Shown here: positions 51,023 to 60,174 of the stretch, piece by piece
Position numbering within the stretch: the first letter of the stretch is position 1
Layout: the number at the start of each line of letters is the position of its first letter
NCBI RefSeq assembly: GCF_900156735.1
Contig: NZ_FTOL01000005.1
Coordinates: 62,001 to 126,000 of the forward strand
Direction of reading: 5' to 3'
Source: Chryseobacterium ureilyticum
GTDB lineage: Bacteria; Bacteroidota; Bacteroidia; Flavobacteriales; Weeksellaceae
Length of the DNA stretch: 64,000 nt
Made by a program: the position numbers and the translations under genes
Notes under the pieces: model-generated
The model's input: the letters and a program-made list of their open reading frames with translations, nothing else
Told to the model about the DNA's origin: nothing
Database searches by the model: none

Positions 51023-51169
51023 TTAATCCAATATACATGGGTTTAAAACACATACATTTTGACAGCATGCTCCTCCAGGACATTGATAATGCTCAGTACA
51101 CCTTTTGATAATTCCACTGCCTTTAATTTCTTTTTGCTCTTGTCTGCTGATTTTCTTTAAATTTTTCAT
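51023..51169 (-). CDS. Cys-rich bacteriocin-like peptide precursor 3
   Basis: 48 aa. Leader MKNLKKISRQEQKEIKGSG and core CTEHYQCPGGACCQNVCVLNPC with spacing C-x5-C-x4-CC-x3-C-x4-C. It is the last gene of the unit 5-4-3. Start context and leader match its neighbours closely while loop residues vary. Confidence 0.75.
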   Translation of the reverse strand: MKNLKKISRQEQKEIKGSGIIKRCTEHYQCPGGACCQNVCVLNPCILD

Positions 51170-51204
51170 GTGATTTGTTTTTAATGTTTAATGATGAAAT
51201 TTTT

Positions 51205-51345
51205 TTATTCTATGCAGATGAATGGTGAACAGATTCCGTTGCAGCACCATCCTGCAGTACATGGATTGAATTCATTACATCTGTCCATTTTTCCACCGTT
51301 AATCTGGCTGGCTTTTTCTCTGGAGATTTTTTTTAGATTTTTCAT
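51205..51345 (-). CDS. Cys-rich bacteriocin-like peptide precursor 4
   Basis: 46 aa. Leader MKNLKKISREKASQINGG ends in a true double glycine. The core has loops NEFNP, TAGW, NGI and SPFI between six Cys (x5, x4, CC, x3, x4). The middle gene of unit 5-4-3. Confidence 0.77.
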   Translation of the reverse strand: MKNLKKISREKASQINGGKMDRCNEFNPCTAGWCCNGICSPFICIE

Positions 51346-51382
51346 AGTCTACAGATTTTAATATTGTACTCAATTACTTTTA

Positions 51383-51526
51383 CTAATCGATCATACACCT
51401 TTGCGGTTTGCAGACTCCCTGACAACACCATCCGATAGTACATGGAATGTTTTCACCACATTTTGGAGCAAATCCACCATTGATTTGCTTGGCTTCTTGT
51501 CTACTGATTTTCTTTAGATTTTTCAT
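51383..51526 (-). CDS. Cys-rich bacteriocin-like peptide precursor 5
   Basis: 47 aa. Leader MKNLKKISRQEAKQINGG with a double glycine; core loops GENIP, TIGW, QGV and KPQR between six Cys with the same x5, x4, CC, x3, x4 spacing. It is the first gene of the cluster. The TIGWCC/TAGWCC segment is shared with peptide 4. If processed at GG, the mature peptide has about 29 residues and could form three disulfides. Confidence 0.77.
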   Translation of the reverse strand: MKNLKKISRQEAKQINGGFAPKCGENIPCTIGWCCQGVCKPQRCMID

Positions 51527-51530
51527 ATGA

Positions 51531-51625
51531 TTTAGATTTTAATGTAATACTAAATTAGTAAATAATTTTGTATTATTCATTAATTGGTGAAAATATTTAA
51601 TTGAAAATCAGTATTTTGTATAGTG
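51531..51625 (-). promoter_or_regulatory. Duplicated upstream region, copy 2
   Basis: Counterpart of 50881-50985, upstream of peptide 5. The similarity extends well beyond the start-codon context, so the duplication included the regulatory region. Confidence 0.6.
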
Positions 51626-51773
51626 TTTTTGTTTTGTTGTACTATAATTTGATATACTTTTAACCAATGTAGGATATGGATAAAAAAAATTACCAATGAA
51701 ACATTGATAATTAATTTGTTGGATAAAATTGACTGCTTACAATTTTATATGAATACCTAAGGAAAAGAGTTGT

Positions 51774-52322
51774 TTAGAGCTCAGCTTCTGTAGGTTTTAA
51801 CTTTCTGAGTTGTTTTAAAATACCTTTTATAGCACCTTCGGTTCCTATTTTAATAGAATTGACTGTAGAACCCAATAGGCGCATGTTTTTTCGGTATGTA
51901 TCATAATCTGTTTCGGTGATGAGACTTCCTTCAGCATCAAAGAGCTTCATACTTACCACAACCTGATTTGAAAAGACATATTTTCCAAGTCCTACTTTAA
52001 AATATCGAACTTTAGAAACAATGGCAAAGTCAGCATCATTATTGAGACAATAATCTGTGATTGTTTTTTTATCTATACTATCAAAAGGAACCTGTACTTC
52101 TGCGCGAAGCATTTTGTTTCTTCTTCCACTGAAATTGTCTGAAACAGCATCAAAGAAAGCATTGTTGGTAGGCTCTTTAATCTCGTCAATATCAGGCTCT
52201 ACCTCAGGATTGAAGTATAGAACTTTTTTTATTTTATCGTCGGAATTCCTCTGTGCTTTTACTGAAGTAAAACCAACCAATAAAAAAGTAGCAACTGCTG
52301 TAAAGAATATAAATTTTCTCAT
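51774..52322 (-). CDS. Exported protein of unknown function
   Basis: 182 aa. A Sec signal peptide (MRKFIFFTAVATFLLVGFTSVKAQ) is followed by a soluble mixed alpha/beta domain, with ADFAIVSKVRYFKVGLGKYVFSNQVVVSMKLFDAEGSL and a basic C-terminal helix (GAIKGILKQLRKLKP). The VVSMKLFDAEG pattern resembles periplasmic proteins that report or bind stress signals, but I do not recognise the family. It is divergent from rpsO. Confidence 0.75.
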   Translation of the reverse strand: MRKFIFFTAVATFLLVGFTSVKAQRNSDDKIKKVLYFNPEVEPDIDEIKEPTNNAFFDAVSDNFSGRRNKMLRAEVQVPFDSIDKKTITDYCLNNDADFAIVSKVRYFKVGLGKYVFSNQVVVSMKLFDAEGSLITETDYDTYRKNMRLLGSTVNSIKIGTEGAIKGILKQLRKLKPTEAEL

Positions 52323-52429
52323 TTGTAATTCGAATGCAAAATTACTGCCTTTTCGTCGAATTGTGTAAAATTTATTAAGAAATTTTTAACATTTTTTTCT
52401 ATCAAATTTGATATATGAAATCAATAATG

Positions 52430-52460
52430 TTTGCAGAATCAAAAAATAGTCGTAATTTTG
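52430..52460 (+). promoter_or_regulatory. Promoter of rpsO
   Basis: TTTG (52430-52433), exactly 19 bp, then TAATTTTG (52453-52460). This is a full match to the Bacteroidota sigma-A promoter TTTG-N19-TAnnTTTG, with a predicted leader of about 30 nt. Confidence 0.88.
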
Positions 52461-52495
52461 CACCCGTTACATAATAATCATTAAACAATATTGGA

Positions 52496-52765
52496 ATGTA
52501 CTTAACAACAGACAAAAAGCAGGAAATTTTCGCACAACACGGAAAATCTGCACAGGACACAGGAAGCGCAGAAGGACAAATCGCTCTTTTCACTTTCAGA
52601 ATTAATCACTTATCTCAGCACTTAAAGGCTAACCGTCATGATTTCAACACAGAGAGATCTCTAGTGAAATTAGTAGGTAAGAGAAAAAGTTTACTAGATT
52701 ACCTTAAGAAAAAAGATATCGCAAGATATAGAGCAATTATTGCTGCATTAGGACTAAGAAAATAA
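52496..52765 (+). CDS. rpsO: 30S ribosomal protein S15
   Basis: 89-aa uS15, binds the central domain of 16S rRNA. The sequence has the family pattern: TGSAEGQIALFTFRINHLSQHLKANRHDF, then RSLVKLVGKRKSLLDYLKKKDIARYRAIIAALGLRK. It has its own strong promoter and a terminator just after the gene. In many bacteria pnp follows rpsO directly; here pnp lies about 4.7 kb downstream. Confidence 0.97.
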   Translation: MYLTTDKKQEIFAQHGKSAQDTGSAEGQIALFTFRINHLSQHLKANRHDFNTERSLVKLVGKRKSLLDYLKKKDIARYRAIIAALGLRK

Positions 52766-52785
52766 TCTATAAAGATTTTCAAAAT

Positions 52786-52815
52786 AAAGCAACTTCGAAA
52801 GAGGTTGCTTTTTTT
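52786..52815 (+). terminator. Terminator of rpsO
   Basis: The stem AAAGCAACTTC / GAGGTTGCTTT has one G-T pair and a GAAA loop, then a seven-T run. Confidence 0.88.
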
Positions 52816-52968
52816 GTTGTATCTCATCATCTGAGATGAAGTTGAAATATAGATTCCAAAATAAAATTATCACATTGTTTTTTCTGCGCAATAAGACTGC
52901 GTATTTAATTTTTTACTTTGTATTATCAAAAACAGAAAGCCTCAAGAAATAATACTAAAAAATATAAT

Positions 52969-53739
52969 ATGAAAATACGTTTTAAAAATAAAGAGATGGC
53001 ATTAAAAACAAACTTGCTTCAGGATGAATATAGAGCAGTTGCTAAAGAGGCTGATCTTGGAGGAGGTTATACATATGTTTTTTTTAACGAAAATCTACAG
53101 GAGATGAGTGTGCAAGATACTCATGTAGAAATTACAGATGATGATATGTCTGATATGGTTCAGAGAAATGATCTTTGGTATGGACGTGAGTTTTATGTGA
53201 ATGAGCTTTTAATGAATCAGATAGAGTTGAAGCAAGGGCATATTATCAGTACTCGTACTGTTTGGTTAGCAAGTAAAGCTTTCAGATATTTCGAAGAATA
53301 TAATTATGAAATTCCAGATACTTATCGAGATAGGGTCTTTAATGAAAACTATAAGATGAATCTTATTGAAGGGTTTCTGATGGCTGTAAACCCTTATATG
53401 GAAAGAAAATTTGCTGGTGGAAATTATTTTGAAAGTTTTGAATTCTATAAAGGAAAAGCAATTTCGGAAATTGAGCTTGAAATCAATGATAGTATTGAAG
53501 AATTGAACGTCATAGAATATAAACAGCTTTTGAAAAGTTTTATAGAAAGGTATTTACACGATACCGAAGGGAATACAGAAAATTCCAAAGCATTTTCTAA
53601 TACACTTTTTGCTTTAATTGATGCTCTTTTTATTTATGATATCACCCGTATATTTTCCTATAAAACCTTTTACGATAATTGTTTTGTCATAGAACATCAG
53701 AATGAATATTATTACCTAAATCAGTTTTGGTGGGGATAA
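52969..53739 (+). CDS. Hypothetical protein
   Basis: 256 aa from the ATG at 52969; the frame is open to a TTG at 52918, which I do not use. No signal peptide or membrane segment. It is rich in Glu, Tyr and Asn (for example YGREFYVNELLMNQIELKQGH and YNYEIPDTYRDRVFNENYKMN), with helical segments in the second half. I do not recognise a domain. It sits alone between rpsO and the convergent DUF4260 gene. Confidence 0.7.
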   Translation: MKIRFKNKEMALKTNLLQDEYRAVAKEADLGGGYTYVFFNENLQEMSVQDTHVEITDDDMSDMVQRNDLWYGREFYVNELLMNQIELKQGHIISTRTVWLASKAFRYFEEYNYEIPDTYRDRVFNENYKMNLIEGFLMAVNPYMERKFAGGNYFESFEFYKGKAISEIELEINDSIEELNVIEYKQLLKSFIERYLHDTEGNTENSKAFSNTLFALIDALFIYDITRIFSYKTFYDNCFVIEHQNEYYYLNQFWWG

Positions 53740-53743
53740 TCAA

Positions 53744-54103
53744 TTATTCTTTGTTTTTTCCAATCTTTCCTAAATGTGTATTTTGGAAACTATCCGGATA
53801 TTTTAGTCCATATCCTAATATTCTATCAAAAGCAGAGTGGGAGAATAAAATAGCTCCAGCCATCTGTAAATAGGGAAGCGATAAGGCTGTTCCTATAAGA
53901 TAAACGGCGACAGCCACTCCGAAATGATGAAACAGATTGTAGCAAAATGCACCTACTTTATTATTAAAGGTATATCCCAGCATAGAAATATCCGGAGCAA
54001 GGAATAATCCAGCAAACCACCACCAGGAGTATTCTGTATGTGCAAAAGCTAGAATTCCAAGGGCTAAAAAAGCAGCATATTCGAGTTTTAATTGGATGTT
54101 CAT
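53744..54103 (-). CDS. DUF4260 family membrane protein
   Basis: 119 aa with about four hydrophobic segments. YSWWWFAGLFLAPDISMLGYTFNNKVGAFCYNLFHHFGVAVAVYLIG and SHSAFDRILGYGLKYPDSFQNTHLGKIG match DUF4260, whose function is unknown. The His pair in NLFHHF and the HSAFDR motif are conserved in the family. It ends 4 bp from the convergent hypothetical gene. Confidence 0.82.
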   Translation of the reverse strand: MNIQLKLEYAAFLALGILAFAHTEYSWWWFAGLFLAPDISMLGYTFNNKVGAFCYNLFHHFGVAVAVYLIGTALSLPYLQMAGAILFSHSAFDRILGYGLKYPDSFQNTHLGKIGKNKE

Positions 54104-54180
54104 CAGAATAGAAAATTTAAGTGATCTGTAAAATAGGTCGTAATTTCCAAGATAAAGTTACAGGCTATGATGGATAGAAT

Positions 54181-54198
54181 AATTCGTGAATTCGTGGC
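54181..54198. repeat. Copy of a dispersed intergenic repeat
   Basis: AATTCGTGAATTCGTGGC differs at one position from 59992-60009, which is one arm of the long inverted repeat after pnp. Confidence 0.6.
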
Positions 54199-54334
54199 TA
54201 AAAAGACGATAAGGTTTTATAAAATCAGCCTGTTTTATAATGTGCGATAATATCTAGTAATTGATATATGTAATCTATGAGGTTTAAAATATTTTTTTGT
54301 TTGTTACCACATAGGGGCATAGGAAGAAGTCATA

Positions 54335-54371
54335 AAAACAGGCTGCTTCAAAAAGATGAAACAGCCTATTG
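54335..54371 (-). terminator. Terminator of the MFS gene
   Basis: The stem GGCTGCTTC / GAAACAGCC (one mismatch) extends into flanking A/T pairs, with a T-run on the minus strand, 22 bp beyond the stop codon. Confidence 0.78.
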
Positions 54372-54392
54372 TTTTATTTATATGTGTATTAT

Positions 54393-55811
54393 TTAATGTC
54401 CTGATTTGGCTTCAGTACTTTCTACATGTCCCAGATATTTGGTACAATAAGCACCGAAAATTAAAATGACCAGATAACAGAATACAGGAATAATAAACGA
54501 ATGCTGTACTCCAAACTGATCTGCAAGATACCCCTGAAAAATAGGAACAATAGCACCTCCAAGAATAGCCATAACCACTAAAGAAGATCCCTGGCTTGTA
54601 TATTTTCCTAATCCTGAAATCGCCAATGTATAAATATTAGAGAACATGATTGAGTTGAAAATCCCGATTCCTAAAACACTGTACATTGCCAATTCGCCAT
54701 GATTTACCATTGTGGAAATCAGTAGAATAACGTTAATGGCTGCAAATATAGAAAGTGTTCTTGCAGGAGCTGCTTTTCCAACAAAAAATGCTGCGAAATT
54801 CAGTAATATAAACACAAGGAAGAAGCTGATTTGTGCAAAGCTAAGATCTACAATACTGAAAATTACTAAGAAAACCAGTGCTGCTGCACCTAGCATGTAA
54901 ATAGCTTTTTTAGCCTGACTGATTGAATGGTTTAATGAAATAGCTCCTAAGAAACGCCCGATCATGGCACCTCCCCAATATAATGACAGATAGTTTTTAC
55001 TGATTGCCTCATTAAATTTCATAGTCTCTTCAAGGAAACTGATGATAAAGCTTCCAACCGCTACTTCTCCTCCAACATAGCAGAACATCGCGAAAACTCC
55101 GAATTTTAAATGATTGAATTTCAATGCGCCCCATCCTTGTACACTTTCTTCCGTTTCTGTCTGAAATGAAGGCAGTTTTACTCTTGAAATTAATAAACCT
55201 ACCAATAAAAGAATCGCTGCAAAGATTAAATAAGGAATTCTTGTTGCTACCGCACTGAAAGTTCCGTCTGGTTCAGAAAATAACTCAAAAATCAAATGTC
55301 CTCCCAATACCGGAGCGATTGTAGTACCGAATGCATTAAAAGCCTGAGTCATATTTAATCGGCTGGACGCCGAATCTTCCGAACCAAGCAATGAAACATA
55401 TGCGTTGGCGGTAATCTGTAAAACCGTAAATCCTAGACCTAAAATAAATAAGGCTCCGAGGAATAAAGGATAATAAGAGAATGTAGCAGCCGGATAGAAT
55501 AGAATACATCCTAATGCTGCCAAACCGATTCCGAATAAAATTCCCTTTTTGTATCCTACTTTATTGATAGGATCGCCTTTGGAAATGGAAATCAGAAAAT
55601 AAATTAAAGATCCTATAAAGTACGCTCCGAAGAAACAGAACTGTACCAGCATGGATTCAAAAAAGGTAAGTTTAAAAAGTTGTTTCAGGTAAGGGATCAG
55701 AATATCATTCATACAGGTGATGAATCCCCACATAAAAAACAGCAGGGTGATGGTGATCAATGGAACCGTATAATTCCTGCTTTGAGATTGTACTTCTTTA
55801 TTCATAAACAT
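54393..55811 (-). CDS. Sugar MFS transporter, FucP/GluP family
   Basis: 472 aa, twelve predicted helices, proton-linked sugar uptake. FucP-type landmarks are TLLFFMWGFITCMNDILIPYLKQLFKLTFFESMLVQFCFFGAYFIGSL, the QITANAYVSLLG motif, and LYWGGAMIGRFLGA in the second half. The Bacteroidota members usually take glucose, galactose or fucose; which one cannot be told here. The gene has no neighbouring glycosidase. A second in-frame ATG lies at 55805. Confidence 0.9.
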   Translation of the reverse strand: MFMNKEVQSQSRNYTVPLITITLLFFMWGFITCMNDILIPYLKQLFKLTFFESMLVQFCFFGAYFIGSLIYFLISISKGDPINKVGYKKGILFGIGLAALGCILFYPAATFSYYPLFLGALFILGLGFTVLQITANAYVSLLGSEDSASSRLNMTQAFNAFGTTIAPVLGGHLIFELFSEPDGTFSAVATRIPYLIFAAILLLVGLLISRVKLPSFQTETEESVQGWGALKFNHLKFGVFAMFCYVGGEVAVGSFIISFLEETMKFNEAISKNYLSLYWGGAMIGRFLGAISLNHSISQAKKAIYMLGAAALVFLVIFSIVDLSFAQISFFLVFILLNFAAFFVGKAAPARTLSIFAAINVILLISTMVNHGELAMYSVLGIGIFNSIMFSNIYTLAISGLGKYTSQGSSLVVMAILGGAIVPIFQGYLADQFGVQHSFIIPVFCYLVILIFGAYCTKYLGHVESTEAKSGH

Positions 55812-56012
55812 TTATTTATCTGTATTAAGGATAACACCTTAACTTTTTTTGCCTACAGCATTGTTATTTTGTGAAGCAGGGCAAATATAGGGATCAGCCT
55901 ATGGTTTTGCAATTATTTTAATGGTTTTTATAATGAGGTGTATACTTTTTGAACGATAAAAATACCATTTTCTTTTTTTGGGACAATAAAAAATTAAACA
56001 ATACTATTTAAA

Positions 56013-56041
56013 ATAAAAAAAAACAGCCTTTTGGGCTGTTT
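56013..56041 (-). terminator. Terminator of the beta-helix gene
   Basis: The stem AAACAGCC / GGGCTGTTT has a TTTT loop; a T-run follows on the minus strand. Confidence 0.82.
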
Positions 56042-56063
56042 ATAGTGATTGATGAAAAACCAA

Positions 56064-57296
56064 TTAGCTTTCTAAACTTGACTGATGCATGTCATTATGT
56101 AGCAAATGAAATTTTGAAGAATCTCCCATATATAAAATATTTTTGGAAGCAGCAGATGGTACATATGATGGTTTAGTAGGATCTGGACTTGGATAGTAAG
56201 CAAAAGAATTGCTTAGTGAACTCATATGTACCTTATCATTCGATAAATTATTAATAACAACATCACTGGCTCTACCTGCAATATTTTTACTAAACGTATT
56301 AGAAATTAATGATAAAGCAGTCATTGAGGTAGTCTCAAAATAAAGATCATGATTGGCGTTTCCTTCAAAATAATTATTAATTAAGCTTAAAGCTTCACGA
56401 CCATTATAACCACCAAATGTAAATTGAAGCCCTACTCCAAGGTTGCCTTCGAAACCACAAGAATCAAATTTCACTGCATGCCCGGAAATAATGACAGCGC
56501 CATACATCACATTACCTAAAAAAGTACAATTACGGAAATTAAGCAGGTTGGGGTGAGTAAATCCCTCAGAAGCTATTTCATTGTACATCCCATAATTACA
56601 AAACTTAGAAACCAAAAAAGAAATCTGAGCATTGCAGGTATTAATCAGTTGAAAGCCGATATCAAAAGAAGAAATCTCAATATTGTTAACATTAGCACCC
56701 ACAAAATCCTGAATTAGTAGCCCGGCTCCATAGCGCGTTTGTTCTTCCGGTTTAGTGATTGTAAGATCGCTGATAGAAAAATACGGTGGTGTGGAAGGGT
56801 CTGCCGGTCCTTTAATAAACAAAGCAATAGAGGTAGGTCCAGAATTTTTAATTATAGAATTTCCTACTCCTTTTCCAATGATCTGAATACGTCTCATTAC
56901 GGTTTCTTGTAATGAAAAGTCTAAAACAAGTCCTTGAGTTGTTTTCATGGTTCCGGAAGGAAGAAGAATATTAAGCCCCAGTTTGCAAGCAGTATTGAAA
57001 GCTGACTGTAATGCTGAAGAGTCATCTTGAATATCATCAGCCTTTACCCCGAATATTCTTACATCTAAATTGCCACTTAAAACATCAGTTCTTAGATAAT
57101 AAAAAGTATTACCCGAAAGATTTGTTTTTTTGCGGTAGATGATGTTATCAACTTTGGTATCATCCATTGCTGTTCCGTCGATCCATACACTGGTTTGTTT
57201 AAAGTTAACATTTTCATTGGTATAACTATCAATAAGCTGTACCAGACTGTCGGTATTAGTATTTGCTGTTGAAAAAAAGACATCGGTAAAAGTCAT
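56064..57296 (-). CDS. Right-handed beta-helix (pectate-lyase-like) protein
   Basis: 410 aa from the ATG at 57296; the longer frame starts at TTG 57374. No signal peptide is seen. The segment FGVKADDIQDDSSALQSAFNTACKLGLNILLPSGTMKT is the opening of Pectate_lyase_3-type beta-helix proteins, followed by repeated strand patterns (IIGKGVGNSIIKNSG, ISDLTITKP, INTCNAQISFL, FDSCGFEGN, INNYFEGNANHDLYFE). Such proteins include polysaccharide lyases and phage tail-spike-like fibres. No catalytic set can be assigned. It is monocistronic. Confidence 0.75.
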   Translation of the reverse strand: MTFTDVFFSTANTNTDSLVQLIDSYTNENVNFKQTSVWIDGTAMDDTKVDNIIYRKKTNLSGNTFYYLRTDVLSGNLDVRIFGVKADDIQDDSSALQSAFNTACKLGLNILLPSGTMKTTQGLVLDFSLQETVMRRIQIIGKGVGNSIIKNSGPTSIALFIKGPADPSTPPYFSISDLTITKPEEQTRYGAGLLIQDFVGANVNNIEISSFDIGFQLINTCNAQISFLVSKFCNYGMYNEIASEGFTHPNLLNFRNCTFLGNVMYGAVIISGHAVKFDSCGFEGNLGVGLQFTFGGYNGREALSLINNYFEGNANHDLYFETTSMTALSLISNTFSKNIAGRASDVVINNLSNDKVHMSSLSNSFAYYPSPDPTKPSYVPSAASKNILYMGDSSKFHLLHNDMHQSSLES

Positions 57297-57435
57297 AATT
57301 TTGTTTTTTGTATTAATATAAATAATGAGGTTTTTTAGAGAATTTTTATCTCTGAAGCAAAAGTAATGAGTCAATACGCCAGAACTTGACGTATTATTTA
57401 TTCATTCGAAAAAAATAATATATCATTATTATTAG

Positions 57436-57443
57436 TACCTTTG
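57436..57443 (+). promoter_or_regulatory. -7 box of pnp
   Basis: TACCTTTG matches TAnnTTTG, 66 bp before the start codon. The -33 element is not clear. Confidence 0.6.
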
Positions 57444-57508
57444 CATACGAAAATTTAAAGAGTTTAAATATTAATCATACTCAATACGGAGTATAAAGAA
57501 GCAAATTT

Positions 57509-59767
57509 ATGAGTATACCTCAAGCGTTTACAGAAACGATTGCCCTTGCAGACGGAAGGGAAATCACTATTGAAACGGGGAAGCTGGCTAAGCAGGCTGA
57601 CGGATCTGTAGTGGTGAAATGTGGTGGAACAATGCTATTAGCAACTGTTGTAGCCAACAAAGAAGCAAATCCTGGTGTAGACTTTTTACCATTAACAGTA
57701 GATTATAGAGAAAAGTTTTATGCAGGTGGAAGAATTCCTGGAAATTTCTTCCGTAGAGAAGCAAAGCCATCGGATGATGAAGTGCTTACTATGAGATTGG
57801 TGGATAGAGTATTACGTCCGCTTTTCCCTGAAGATTTCCACGCGGAAGTACAGGTGATGATCTCATTAATTTCTTACGATAAAGAAGTAATGCCTGAAGC
57901 TTTAGCAGGTCTTGCAGCTTCTGCAGCAATTGCTATTACAGATATTCCTTTCAACGGACCAATGTCTGAAGCAAGAGTAGTAAGAATTGACGGGCAATTG
58001 GCAGTGAACCCTAGCTATGAAAATTTATTAAAATCAGATATCGACATTATGGTTGGAGCTACTAAAGACTCAATCGTAATGGTGGAAGGAGAAATGAAGG
58101 AGATCTCTGAGCAGGAAATGCTTGAAGCAATCAACTTCGCTCATGCTGAGATCAAAAAACAGATCGAGGCTCAGGAAAGATTAGCTGAGAAAGTAGGAAA
58201 ATCTTTCCCTAAAAGAGAATACAGCCATGAAGATCACGATGAAGAAATTCGTGAGAAAGTATGGAAAGAGTGCTATGACAAAGTATATGAAGTAGCAAGA
58301 ACTCCATCTAATAAAGAAGAAAGAGGAGATAAATTCAAAGCGATTCGTGAAGAATTTTTAGCGCAATATGCTGAAAATGAAGAAGAATTAACAAGAGTAA
58401 CTCCTTTCGTTAAAGTATATTACCATGACGTAGAGAAAGAAGCTATGCGTCAGATGATCCTTGAAGACAACATCCGTCTTGATGGTCGTGATCCACAAAC
58501 AATCCGTCCAATCTGGTCAGAAATTGATTATCTTCCGGGAGCACACGGTTCTGCAATTTTTACAAGAGGTGAAACTCAGTCTTTAACAGCTGTAACTTTA
58601 GGTTCTGTAAAGGATGCAAACATGATCGACAGCGTAATCACGCAACACGACGAAAGATTCTTCTTACACTATAACTTCCCTCCATTCTCAACTGGTGAAG
58701 CAAGACCTTTAAGAGGTACTTCAAGAAGAGAAGTAGGACACGGAAACTTAGCTCAAAGAGCATTAACAGCAGTAATCCCTGCAGAAAACCCATATACAAT
58801 CAGAATTGTTTCTGATATTTTAGAATCGAATGGTTCTTCTTCAATGGCAACCGTTTGTGCAGGTACATTAGCATTGATGGATGCCGGAGTTCAGATTACA
58901 AAACCTGTTTCAGGAATTGCAATGGGTCTGATCACTGATACAAAATCAGGTAAATTTACTGTACTTTCTGATATCTTAGGAGATGAAGATCACCTTGGAG
59001 ATATGGACTTTAAAGTAACAGGTACTGCAGACGGTATCACTGCTTGTCAGATGGATATCAAAATCCAGGGACTTTCTATGGACATCATGGAGAAAGCTTT
59101 GATGCAAGCTAAAGACGGAAGATTACACATCCTGAACAAAATCACGGAAACAATTTCTCAGCCAAGAGCAGACGTGAAGCCTCACGCTCCGAAAATGGTT
59201 GTAATGGAGATTCCTAAAGATTTCATTGGTGCTGTAATCGGACCTGGTGGAAAAATTATCCAACAATTACAAAAAGATACAGATACGGTTATTGCTATCG
59301 AAGAGATGGGAGAAATCGGACGTATCGAAATTTCTGGTACAGATAGAGAGAAAATCAATGCTGCTATTGCAAGAATCAATGAGATTACTTTCGTACCGGT
59401 TATCGGTGAAGTTTACAAAGGTAAAGTAGTGAAAGTAATGGACTTCGGTGCATTCGTAGCTATTGCTAAAGGAACAGAAGGACTTCTTCATATTTCAGAA
59501 ATTGAATGGGCTCGTTTAGACAAAGTTCCTTATGCTGAAGGTGATGAAGTAGAAGTGAAGTTCATGGGTTACGATGATCGTAAGAAAATGAAGCTTTCCC
59601 GTAAAGTTCTTTTACCAAGACCTCCAAGACCAGAAGGACAAGGTAGACCAGAAGGGCAAAGAAGACCAGAAGGTCAAGGAAGACCTGAGGGGCAGAGAAG
59701 ACCTGAAGGACAAAAACCACAAGGTGAAAAACCTGCGGAAAATCAAACTCCTTCTAACGAAGCTTAA
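57509..59767 (+). CDS. pnp: Polyribonucleotide nucleotidyltransferase (PNPase)
   Basis: 752 aa. Phosphorolytic 3'-5' exoribonuclease and core of RNA turnover. Two RNase PH domains are present ([27 protein letters not shown] near the N-terminus; the second has [17 protein letters not shown] and [20 protein letters not shown]). KH ([16 protein letters not shown], about 575) and S1 ([30 protein letters not shown], about 635) domains follow. The C-terminus carries a low-complexity tail of RPEGQ-type repeats, probably unfolded, which is uncommon in ordinary PNPases but seen in Flavobacteriia. It has its own promoter and terminator. Confidence 0.97.
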   Translation: MSIPQAFTETIALADGREITIETGKLAKQADGSVVVKCGGTMLLATVVANKEANPGVDFLPLTVDYREKFYAGGRIPGNFFRREAKPSDDEVLTMRLVDRVLRPLFPEDFHAEVQVMISLISYDKEVMPEALAGLAASAAIAITDIPFNGPMSEARVVRIDGQLAVNPSYENLLKSDIDIMVGATKDSIVMVEGEMKEISEQEMLEAINFAHAEIKKQIEAQERLAEKVGKSFPKREYSHEDHDEEIREKVWKECYDKVYEVARTPSNKEERGDKFKAIREEFLAQYAENEEELTRVTPFVKVYYHDVEKEAMRQMILEDNIRLDGRDPQTIRPIWSEIDYLPGAHGSAIFTRGETQSLTAVTLGSVKDANMIDSVITQHDERFFLHYNFPPFSTGEARPLRGTSRREVGHGNLAQRALTAVIPAENPYTIRIVSDILESNGSSSMATVCAGTLALMDAGVQITKPVSGIAMGLITDTKSGKFTVLSDILGDEDHLGDMDFKVTGTADGITACQMDIKIQGLSMDIMEKALMQAKDGRLHILNKITETISQPRADVKPHAPKMVVMEIPKDFIGAVIGPGGKIIQQLQKDTDTVIAIEEMGEIGRIEISGTDREKINAAIARINEITFVPVIGEVYKGKVVKVMDFGAFVAIAKGTEGLLHISEIEWARLDKVPYAEGDEVEVKFMGYDDRKKMKLSRKVLLPRPPRPEGQGRPEGQRRPEGQGRPEGQRRPEGQKPQGEKPAENQTPSNEA

Positions 59768-59792
59768 TAAGATCTATTCTTAGATATAAAAG

Positions 59793-59819
59793 AAATCCCT
59801 CAATTTTGAGGGATTTTTT
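59793..59819 (+). terminator. Terminator of pnp
   Basis: The perfect 11-bp stem AAATCCCTCAA / TTGAGGGATTT has a two-base centre and is followed by T-rich sequence. Confidence 0.9.
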
Positions 59820-59847
59820 GTTTTATATTGCTTAATTTTTTATTAGA

Positions 59848-59871
59848 GACGCAAAGACGCAAAGACGCAAA
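59848..59871 (+). repeat. Short tandem repeat
   Basis: GACGCAAA is repeated exactly three times. This motif recurs in intergenic DNA of related genomes as I recall. Confidence 0.7.
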
Positions 59872-59903
59872 GTTTTTTAATAGAATACTGTTTTAGGGCG
59901 CAA

Positions 59904-59920
59904 GAGAATCAAAGATTCTC
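59904..59920. repeat. Small inverted repeat
   Basis: GAGAATC-AAA-GATTCTC, with no T-run behind it. It is part of the repeat-rich gap after pnp. Confidence 0.6.
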
Positions 59921-59942
59921 AGTAAGGATACTGCTTTTTTTT

Positions 59943-60009
59943 GCCACGAATGCACGAATAAATTATTTATATGCAGTTATAAGTAAAAAATAATTCGTGC
60001 ATTCGTGGC
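59943..60009. repeat. Long REP-like inverted repeat
   Basis: GCCACGAATGCACGAAT (59943-59959) pairs perfectly with ATTCGTGCATTCGTGGC (59993-60009), and the inner AT-rich sequence extends the stem. A related half copy is at 54181. The gap 59820-60174 holds no gene and consists largely of such repeats. Confidence 0.75.
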
Positions 60010-60174
60010 GATTAAAAATCTTTATTTTGTATACATCTATTATCATCTGCGTCATCTGCAAAATCCACGAGAGATTAACAATATTCAAATTTATTGCAGA
60101 TAATCTTGTACCTTAAAGCATTATGCACATAAAAGAATTTTCATCTTCGTATTTTTCTAGCAACTGCATAAAAT

